A stretch of 64,000 nucleotides of DNA from Saccharina japonica. Taxonomy: Eukaryota; Sar; Phaeophyceae; Laminariales; Laminariaceae. The position numbers were made by a program, and so were the translations under genes. The stretch covers positions 312,153 through 376,152 of the forward strand of contig MEHQ01000337.1 of the NCBI GenBank assembly GCA_008828725.1, read 5' to 3'. Below the pieces are notes generated by a model. That model made no database searches. It had not been told where the DNA came from and was given only the letters and a program-made list of their open reading frames with translations. This document shows positions 1 to 10,600 of the stretch, one piece after another. The first letter of the stretch is position 1; each line of letters opens with the position of its first letter.

Positions 1-1494
1 GGTCCTATTTACTATGGTCCACCGTAATACGCAATTGAGTTCTGGAGATCTGTGTCCCTACAACAAGGCCTTACTTAGCAGACGCACAGCAGCACAGTAC
101 ATACCAGGTACCCGGCAGGGCTCCGGTGCGTGCTGCGCGAACCTCAACATGCGGCGAAAGGCACATCAAGGGCCAACACACCGCAGGGCCCCCCGGAGGG
201 GCCTCCAGGGGCCTCCGAGAGACCGCCCAAGAGCCCTCGAAGGACCCCGCTCGATGGCCGCCGGAATCAACTTTGTTGCGGTACCGTCTATCACCCAGGT
301 GAAAAGTGATAAGATAACACACACCCCCGGACGATTTTTCCCGGAAATTTCTCCGTCTGGTTTATTTCATCGGACAACGGGGAGAGTGTTGACGAGAGAC
401 GCGTTGACGAGATTTTTCGAAAGTCGCGTGCTACGACAGGGGTATTGACTTTTTTTTTGTTAATGTGTTTTTTTTTTTTTGTGAATGACGGGGCTCCTCA
501 AACCAAATTCGCCGGAATATGACATTCTCGTTTGGCAAGTATGATATTTTGTATGCCTACATAGGTCATGGGTGTTTTTGTTCCTCGGTGTGCACTTTCA
601 TTTTTCCATCAACCATCAATTTTTGGGTGGGGCGTAGAGCTCCTAGACTATACCACTCTGTACCGAAATATAGGCACCGTTTTGATTGAATATTAATTTA
701 CAAAATATGCTTATATTTCGGTACAGAGTAGTAATAATCATTGTAGGGATGCCTTCAGAAAAACAAAATGGTGCAACTCTACCGTCACACGTGTCGAATA
801 TCAAGAGAAACCAACGAAAAACAAGTGGTGCATATCAAGAGAAACCAATGAAATGTCAACATACTTCGTATTGCTTCAATGAATGATGTTGACCGTCTTG
901 GGATCCTTTGGACAACGGCCACAACAAAGACGTCCCTGCGGGGTGTAAACTCAGACGCCTGGAAAAATAGTTGTTTCTGCTGCAGCAGTGCAAGTTGGTG
1001 CTGGATATCGAACAAGCTTCTCGAGTTGCATACTTTACCGACAAACACAAAACAAAACAAAAGACCGATACCATATCGATATTTTGATACGTACATCGAA
1101 GCTTCCGTTCAGTGTCAACTTAAAACAATACAGGGATGCTCGACGGAAAGGCCACTCCATATCGCTGGGCTGGGATGCCACCCGCTTGTGTTGTTCATGA
1201 CGACTATTAATAAGCCATGGGATTGTCCAGCTGAGTTCTCATTCTACCTGGCAGTTGCTTGAAAAGCTCAATCGGTCAGAACGTATGGGGCCTATTCTAT
1301 AATCAAGTGAAACCCTATATGCGCCGTGAGATGAGTCGATTGCACTTTCATTTGGATCAAGGTCTGTGTTTCGAACGCGTTTTTGTCGGGGATGGCGTGT
1401 TATCCTCCCCTCCCGTTTTGTTATGCTTTTGCATCCCCGGGACGTGTTTTGTGTTTTTTAACAATACATGTCTCCGTCAAGTCTAAACTACAGC
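1..1494. other. Upstream flank of the first channel gene; no gene recognised
   Basis: No convincing coding region was found. The stretch from about 230 to 350 resembles 35025-35155, which lies upstream of the second channel gene, so it is either shared promoter-distal sequence or a dispersed repeat. A 34-bp period is repeated twice at 798-855. Open frames here lack homology I can name and have no supporting splice sites. Confidence 0.5.
423..655 (+). mobile_element. MITE family A, degenerate copy
   Basis: The left end reads GTCGCGTGCTACGACAGGGG, close to the family terminus. It is followed by the family landmarks in order: the GGGGCTCCTCAAACC block, a CCGGAATTT-like block and GGGGCGTAGAGCTCCT. 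The right terminus is not recognisable, so the end is approximate. Confidence 0.5.
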
Positions 1495-1502
1495 TATATA
1501 TA
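1495..1502 (+). promoter_or_regulatory. Candidate TATA box of the first channel gene
   Basis: TATATATA lies about 150 bases upstream of the chosen ATG at 1655. A second TATATA-like stretch is at about 1527-1532. The paralogue has a TATATAT at 35717, 82 bases before its ATG, which supports core-promoter function. Transcript starts were not seen. Confidence 0.35.
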
Positions 1503-1654
1503 GCGTATACGTTTTTGGGTGACGCTTATATAGAGCTCCTCAAACGTGAGCAACCTCGAGAAAAGCAGGTTCACCCTTGTCTCCACATGCACTAACACCT
1601 GTGCCGTTTTGTCCCCACCCCCCTTACACGTCCGGTTTCCACAACATCAGCAGT

Positions 1655-4600
1655 ATGCCTTCTTCAGACAACGAGGACGTGCAGCCGAAACCATCAGACC
1701 GAGATACGACCATCCCCGACAGCAAAAGCACGCCACCTCCTCTCGATAAACCTGGCGACAAAGTATCCCAAGAGCAGGTGACATCGCCTGTCTTCAAGCG
1801 AGGAGGTGTCGGCTCTGATAGAGAGGCTCGGCCGGCCTCCGCCGCCGCCGCCGCCGCTCCTAAGACGGGGACCGATGTTGGCGGTGACGGAGTGTCGACT
1901 GATGCTGTGGCAGTGGAAATGTCCGCTTCGGCCGGCGAACCTCTCGCAAACGGTGAGCGCGCAGAGGGTAGAAGGAAGGGTGGAGCAACAAGGCAGCAAG
2001 TGAGGTGCTGTAAATCGGTGTTACGCTGGAATTGGTATGATAGGAGGAGCAGAAGAGTCCCCCGATTTCGTCCATAGGTTTCCCTCTGTTGACGCGTGCT
2101 AAGACAGAGGTGGCACTTTTTGGATGAAAAAAAAATCTGAATGAAGGAGCTCCTTAACCCAAAATCGTCGGAATTTCATTTTTGTAGTGCAATATTTTTC
2201 GCTGGACCGTTAGGCCAGGAGATTGTTCATCGGATAGCACCTTGGTGTCCATCGAGAATCAGCTTTCGGATGGGGAATAAAACTCCTCAAGTGACCCCCC
2301 TTATACGGCAAAAACATGCTGCACCTCTATCGTAACATATGCGTCTGTTGAGCAATGCCACGGTAGGGGTACCGGCTTATTTGTTTCGCTCCTCGCACGA
2401 GAAGCTCGATATCTCACCCGGAACACGCCTTCCAAGGTTTCGGTTCGGCCCAACCCGACCAGCAATGTTTCGATGCCTAGTCCTCAAACATATACGAAGT
2501 ATATACCAGGTATACTAGTGATAGTATCGTACTAACTGCTATTATAGTTGCTCGCTTGACCGGGTGGAACATGCTGAGCCAAGAAGTGCAAACCCTACCT
2601 GTCTTTTGGTTTTCCTGGCGAACCCTTTTGGTTTTTCATGGTTTTCTCCTTATTTCAGGCGATGCTTTGTGAGAGAGTCCGGCATTGAAGAGCGACTCGT
2701 TTTTGCTGCGTATCGCTTCTGTCAGAATTCGCAGACCACTCTCAAACTTACACACCCCGGAGCACGCGCGATCGAAGCATCACAGCACGAGCTTTAGACT
2801 TGCAAATATGGGCTTTAGGAAAAAGTCGATGTCACAGCTGAGGTGCGTAGGTGTATCGTATTGGTTTTTGCTTTTTCAAATTTCGTCTCCTAAACGGAAC
2901 CAATGAATTTGTTCCCTTTGGCTTTCGACTTTTGTTCTCGAAACGTTTTTCAGTGATTAGCGTTGAAACGTCCCCTGCGGTTCGTCTGCTTCTAGTCGTC
3001 CTGTCGCTACTGTAGCTTAATCCCGTGGCGGCTCTGTTTTAGGTGATAAGTTGCTTTCAGATGTTGTGTATATGGGATCAGAGAAACATCAGCAGTCAAC
3101 ATCCTCACACTCTCCCACTAAAACAATTGAAGACTCCGGTGGACCGGGTGGACCCAAGGCTTAACTCTGGTGGGTATACTCAACTGGTTCAGCACATTGT
3201 TGGATGACAAGCACCTTAGCTGTTTATTTTTAATTCGCACTGGCTCAAGACATAAAATCTTAATTTTCACACCCCATAAAGTCCCGAGAGGGGGTTTGCC
3301 AGAACAAATGCTGCGGTGCTAGGGGGGGGCATGGTGCCATCACTTCATCGGGTGGCTCTGTACCTCGCTCAAATCAGAACATGCACATATTTTGGTTGGC
3401 GCAGCGTAGCAAAGTCTCCATGTCGCAGGAACTGTGAGTGACCACACGAAACAGAAAGGTATGTACTGTAGTCACGCGAGCGTGAGTGCACCCACCCCGC
3501 AGAACACAGAGGCCCTAAGACGTAACCCTGGTTCATCACTGAATTTCGACGAACTTTTCGAATGCTATGAAGCGGTAAAGATGTGCAATTCTCGCTTCGA
3601 GAGCTCTCTGTATACCACCCCCAAAACATCATTTCAAGACGTGTACGCTTTAACCCGACGAGAAAGCTCCCCCTGACCCGGGTCTACATCGAAAAATATA
3701 TTGTCAAAAGAAAAACCGTGTTGGATAGTTCGACGCGTGCTACGGTAGAGGCACAGCGCATTTTCGCTGATTTTTAATCGGAACGACCTATTCAAGGCTC
3801 CTTAACCCAAAATCATCGGAATTTGGTTTTGTGATGCACTTTTTTTTCCGTTGTGTACTCAGGCCATGGGATTGTTCATCGAGTATATAGCACTTTATTT
3901 CCCTCCCAAATCAGTTTTGGGGTGAGGTATAGAGCTCCTCATGTGACCATACCACCCTCAGAAAATGGCCTGTATGCAGGTGCACCTCTACCGTAGCATG
4001 CGCCGTTCCCCGATTGGAGGCCCCTCTAGCCAGAAACGCCTTTTTTCGCCATAAAAGGCAACCCCTTATCGTAGCGCGCGTCCTCTGAAGCTCCGAGGTG
4101 GGTATGAACGAATCTAACGCCAACATACTTCGACTGTTCCTGACATTGCAGCGATCTTGGATGCCATCAACACCGGAGTCCCGGCGGCGGTGACTGCAGT
4201 GCTAGCGAGGATGGACGGCGAGCGCGTTGTGGGCGCCCTGACGAGCTTGACACCGCAAGGGATGCCCGTTATAGCCCACGCTGCTCGCACGGGCAATGTG
4301 AACATGTTCGTTGAGGTTCACCGCTCAATGGCAAAGCACCTCAGCCTCGAACAGGTGCGTTTCAAAAAGGGGGCGGTTGGATTTCATTTCCGTTGAGGTT
4401 ATCAAGTCAATGGCAAAACAAACGCGCAAACTTTGAACAAGTGCGCTTAAATGTTTGCTGTTAGATGTGTTCGTTGAAGTTCACAGACAGGTCAACGGCG
4501 AAGGAAACATCTCGACCTCGAGCATGTGAGCTTTCTCGAAATAACCGTTGAATGTGTCCGTTGAGGTGCTCAGATCGATAGAAAAAAAAACTCTCAACCT

Positions 4601-7600
4601 AAAACAAGTGCGTTCAAGCTGAACGTGCGATGTACCCCCATTTTCACGATCACGCCTCGCCACTCGGGGGAGCGCCTCTGTACCTCACTGAAAAATCGAC
4701 TTGAAACCGTCATGTTGGCCGAAGCGTAACAAACAATTCCGTGGCGGCGCTTATCGCTAAACCAAGAGGCACAAAAACTCAATCGAGACTACATAGCAAT
4801 AGAGGCTATCCGTCGGACTTTCAGTCTGGCGTTGCAATAGTTTTCCGAGTATACTTCGGTCATGAGCTAAGTCATCGGGTTTAGCACTTTAACGTTCGTT
4901 CAAAAACATTTATTTGGTGAGGGGTAAAGCTCCTCAAGTGGGAGCTCAGAAACATCATGGTACAGCTGTATCGTAGCATGCGTTCATACCCCCGGAGCAT
5001 ATACCCTTCTAAACACTACTGAATACACGCCAGATACACGGGTATGTACCCGGGTACCCATGGGGTATATCCCTTACTCGGGTACCTATATTCCCGGGTA
5101 CCCCCGGAGTGTATACCCTACTAAACACTCTCAAATACATAATCGAGTATGTGCTCGAATACCCGCGGAGGAAATACCCTACTGAACGCAGTTTATTACA
5201 TAGACTAATCGGGTATGTACCAGAATACACCGGGCGAATATACTCCACTAAATACGCCCTCTTAAGGTACCCCGTTGCGTCACATAGACTCAAAGCACAT
5301 ATGATATGATACTAACAACGCCAACTTAATAACTCAATTTCCGCAGGCTAGGAAGGCGTTTACCACCACCACTGAGCACGGCACTGGGTCGCTTCTCATG
5401 GCTGCCGCTGACGGGGGGAACGCTACCGTATTTTCGAAGGTGGTTCGGCTCCTTGACGGCGAGGTAGGACGGTCTGCCTTCGCCCGCTCTCTGATCCACG
5501 CTACGGCCGGAGGGGGCTGCTTTTGGGCCGTACAACTTTGAATATAACAGTATCGTCGTGGTCGATGTATGGACCCTCAAACTCTACAAACCCAACACGC
5601 CCCCTTGATGAGAACGCAGTAGCTAGACGAACGTTAACCGTGTTGAAACGAGATACTCCGCACGGATCTACGTATGGACCTCAGAGTCCCGAATTCCAAC
5701 ACGCCCCCTTGGTGATAATTTCAGTAGCTAGAAGAATGTTACGATGTTGAAACTTGATGCTCTGTATGGGTCAATAGTACATCAATTTCGTTCAGCTCCC
5801 CAACTGAGGAGCTGCCCAATACCTTTGCAATGTATTCGTAAGACGTCTAGCCATTGCGATCGGTAAACGGACTGCGCGTACGTATACACGGTTTTTTCCC
5901 CGAAACAAATCTTGGGTAAGGTACGAACGTGCACTTCTCTAAGGGTCGAGGCTTGCATTTAGTTTGCTACGTTGACATAAGGAGGCATGCCTCTTGTTTA
6001 ACCAACGCGACGAAATGGTATTTCTGCCTTCTGCCCCAACGATTGCTTAAGGTCTTAAGAACGATCGCGGATAGCTGGCGCTACGGCTCCGATGTCGTAG
6101 TAAATGCGGCTCAAGACGGTGGGTTGGCGACCTTCAAGTCTGTCACGCGGATACTTGATATGCTGCTGACCAGAGAACAGGTAAGGGCCTTTGCTCCGCC
6201 GCCGCACTCGCACCGAGAGGGCGACGTTGTCGCAAACGTTTCACATCTCGAGCAGATGACCGATACACACGGTATGATCTAGGTGTTTTCGGGAAGATGG
6301 GTTCCTGATCTGTATACCCAAGCCCATGTTACCGCGCGGGGCCGTGTACTGTGCATTCTCCTGTACCACATGTTTCCTGGGGTACATATGTACTCTGCCG
6401 ACCCTGCACAACATGCCACAACGGACGGTTGGGGTCTTAGACGGTCTACATGATGATGTGCTGACGTACGAAATTCTTAGATGAGTGTTTGCTGGCGCCG
6501 GACAACCACATGTAACCTTCTCAAGATTGTATCTACAGTCGCCGAAGCTGGGGGCTAGAACATTTCTGAGAGTTCAAGTGGACGCGTGCTACGGTAGAGG
6601 TAGCACTTTTTGGCTGGATCGTTTTCTGAACGATCGGGCTCCTTAACCCAAATTCGTCGGACTTTCATGTTTGTGACGAAATATGTTTCAGAGCATACTT
6701 CGTTCATGAGATTTCTCATCCGGCAGCACTTTTATTTTCCTCCAAAATCACTTTGTTGGTGAGGTACGACGCTCCTTAAGTGAGGAGCTCGGAAAAAATA
6801 TGGTGTACCTCTATTATAGCATGCGTCAGTGTCCGGTGTAGCTTCTATCTCTTAAAGTTCTCAATTCAAGCTGTGTAAAGCTTTCTACGGACACTTTCCC
6901 GCCTACGGTTACACTCACATATCCCATCATGTTCCGAGCCCGCTTGCTATGACTCCTCTTGCCGCACCTCCAAGGGGCAAAGAACCAGCAACTCGTGCGC
7001 TCTATCGTCCAGTGCGAATGCATGAGATAGACGAAAGCACGCTCTCTCGCAAGCTCAGTTTTCATCGAATGCCGGAGACGCGGCCTCATGTTTCTTTTTA
7101 ATTGACAAATATATGAAATAGTCCACGGTAGGTACAACTGCTCCGATACAGGTGTTGTTGTTTTCGCCAAGGTATACAAACGAAGAATGCAAGAGCGAGG
7201 GTACAACACAGTATCGTGTGGTACACATATAGTGTTAATGCCTATCATACAGGGCAACAAATGTTCATAAATGGCTTGGTTTACTATGAATACATAAATT
7301 ACTGGTTTTTAGAAGACGGGCAGTATGCTAACCCTAACGTCGACGTGATACTGAAACTAATACTGTGCCTATTGACCGCAGGCGGTGAACGCAATCACAC
7401 CAAACGCGGCGGGAGACCCAACTACCCTTACAGCAGCCGTCCAGAGCGGCAACCGGCATATCGTCTGGGCTTGGGCGGAACTTCTCCAAGCTATACTACC
7501 CCGGAAGATGGTAAGCTCCTGACCAAAACAACCCTCTAACATGGTTAGTCCTGGGATGTGGTGAGCTTACACGCAGATTTCTCCCACGACTTGGTGGTCC

Positions 7601-10600
7601 CTGTGAAACATGGTGGGCTCAAACACCAACGACCTCGTAGCACGGTGAACTTAAACGCCGAACACTGCCCTGAAATATGGTGAACCCTGTCGGTGAGCTT
7701 GAACAGAAATGTGCCTGGGATATGTTGATCCCTGTAGAACTTTGTGAGTTTAAACACAACCTTCCCTGTGTTTGCATGGCGAGCTTGAATGCCGAACTAC
7801 ACTGTAACTGGTGAACCCTGCAAGCACGGTGTTCTAATAAACGCCAAGCAGGCCTGTATCACGGTGGTCTGCATAACCTGGTGAGCTTAAACACAAAAGA
7901 CCCCGTATCGCGGTGCGCTTAAAAGCCAAACTATCCTATAACATGGTGGGCTTAAACACAAAGTAACCCGGAATACAGTGTGCTTAAAAGCCGAGCTACC
8001 ATACCCGTTAATAACAAATCAACCCGTAACAATGGTGCACTTAAAAGCCGGTCCACCCTGTAACGTTGTAAGCCCTGCAATAAGGTGAGCGAGGTCAGCT
8101 TAACAACAATTTTATCGAGCCCTGTAGCATGGCGAATTTTAAAACGTCGTGACCAAGTCACCCCTGCCTTCGTTGAGGTAGGAGAGCAGTGAAGCTGTTG
8201 CCGAAGATCAGCGTGTTCGTTTAGCCCAGCTGTCGGGCATACTGAACTGGCCGAGCAGCAGCGTATATATACCCTCAGCACTGGCACTGATCGAGCTCAC
8301 AGTGAGCGTGCGTACTTGGACGCCGTCATAAACTCGAACTTTCACTCTGTAACACGTCTGGCCAGCCCGCTTGTATAGTCACCGCACCGCCGCGTTTGTA
8401 CCTCAGGTGATCGAGGCGAGCACGGCCAGCTTCGCGGCGTGTTTGAAAGGCCTGCGGACCTGCCTGGACGCCATGTCGGTCCTCGTGGCTCTCGGTGCGG
8501 ACATCACACCACCCGATTTGATCGACATTGCACAGGAACTCACGCTGGACGAGCTGAAGAGCTGCTTCATCGGTGGGGTCTGCTCTGCTGACAACCCTAT
8601 CGCCGCGGGAATGGCCTTGTCTGTGGCGATCGAGACCGCTGTGTGGATTCTTCCGGGGAGGCAGAGGCGCAATCTCTCGGACCTTCAGGACAAACTGGAC
8701 GAGCTTCTCCTGGAGGTTTTAGAGCGGTTGCCTCAATCGATCAATAGAATGCCCCGAGGGGTTGACGGGTGCGTGGCTATCTTCGAGCCCGAAACAGTGG
8801 GTGCACGAGGAGCCAACTACCGCGGTCCCTTGAAGCTCGCCCTTCAGGAGCGACAGTTCACGGAGACAGTTTGCGTCTCCCCGCTCGTGTTCGAGTACTT
8901 GTCCTACAAGTTCGTGTCGGGTCTACCCATGCCCTGGGACTCTGAAGACCACATTAGGACCACATACGACCGTCAACGTGGATCATTCTCTATCACTGAG
9001 GGCATGGCCGCAGAATCCTACCTGGGCAGGCTGATGCAGGGGCTGCGTACTCGTAGAGGGTCGCAGGGAGGACTAGACAGACCCAGGGACTGGGACAAGC
9101 TGCTGAGTAGCACCATGTACCCCGGCACGCAGTTTGTCGTGGCTGGGGTTATTACCAAGCCGGTGGTCTTCTACAAGGTGCCGGCGATAAGGATGTCCCT
9201 CGACTTGATCGTCCACCTGTTTATGCTTGCCGTGTACACGGTGGTTGTGCTTGAGGATGACGATGGAACTGTAAGCAAGACCGAGATCGCGTTGACCTTC
9301 CATGTCATGGTGAGTGGGTGTCGTGACCAGTGCACGTTTGTTTCTGAAATTCTGTGGAGGATTACTAATAGCAGAAGTAAAGATGAAGCCAACCACATTT
9401 CCACGTATACAACACGTGTTGTGCATCCCAATGTAACCCATCGGTACCGTTGCAACTACGAAGCAAGCTGCTGCTACCTCGGGCACGGGTCTAGTACCCT
9501 GCGGTGCATGCTACGGTATGTGTCGCGCAAGCGGCTGGAGGAAGGTCACATAGTGGAAACATTCGGCAAGTCGTTAAAATACTCCTATCCCCGTTCGCAC
9601 ACCTTCGATGCACACATAGCGCGTGTTGTATCGCCGTATTGCGCACGGAGTGATGTGCCCTATTCGCGTGGTCTTGTCGGGTTCTGCGTGAGGCATTCAC
9701 ACAGCACCCACGACCACGCATGTCGCGCGTTCAAGGGTAGAACATTTGGTCCCTCCATACGCCCGTGTGGTGCGGGTGGCGATAGACCCTCTCGTTTCGA
9801 TCAAAGTGGTGCTTGTGTTCATTGTCGTGAGTTGTAAGCTGGCGAGGTGACCGGGCCTCGTCATCAACATATAATACAATTCGCAAATTGTTTAATTGTA
9901 AACCCTTTCACGCATCGGACATATCACTGATCCCCAGGTAACGACCTAGATATTTCAGGGCAGACAAATTCCTGATACGTATTATCTAGCTCAAGTCGCC
10001 GGGTGAGCGCCCTGTAGTCTCCATGATGCAGGACGTGTTTCCCGAATTGCATCTGTCTACGAGTACTTACATCCTGCCCAACAGCTCATACAGGAAATTC
10101 AGTGTCTAGATGATGTACGTTGTGATCGGCGTGCGAACTATTTCGTCGACAATTATGTTTCTACTGTGTATATACGATTTATATGGTGCCGTACGGTGAT
10201 AAACAGATGTACCGCAAGAAGTACCTAATGGTAAGTGTAGTATATGTACAGCCGATACACACTTATCACTCGCTGAAATTAGATCGTTCGTACGAATTAG
10301 GGACCTTAATTAGTATTCACCTTCGAGGGGCGCGATATACATATACCAGTTGTACCTGAAATTGAACAATTGACTTGTTTTTGTAGCCGATTAATTAACT
10401 AAGTATTTGAGTTGTGTAACTATTAATAGCTAACTAGGTCTTTAAGGAGACAGTTTCTGATCATTCCCAAAACTCGCTTTACATTCACTTGTTGCCCCCT
10501 TGACCCCATGAGCAGGCTGAAATCGCGAGCGAAGCGGGCCAGATGTACTCCAGTTTTTACGAGTACGTGAAGGACGAATGGAACTGGTTAGAATCAATTT

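Noticed and set aside
14-448. A 144-codon ORF at the left end
   Set aside because: It runs into a MITE relic, overlaps an open opposite frame and has no recognisable features.
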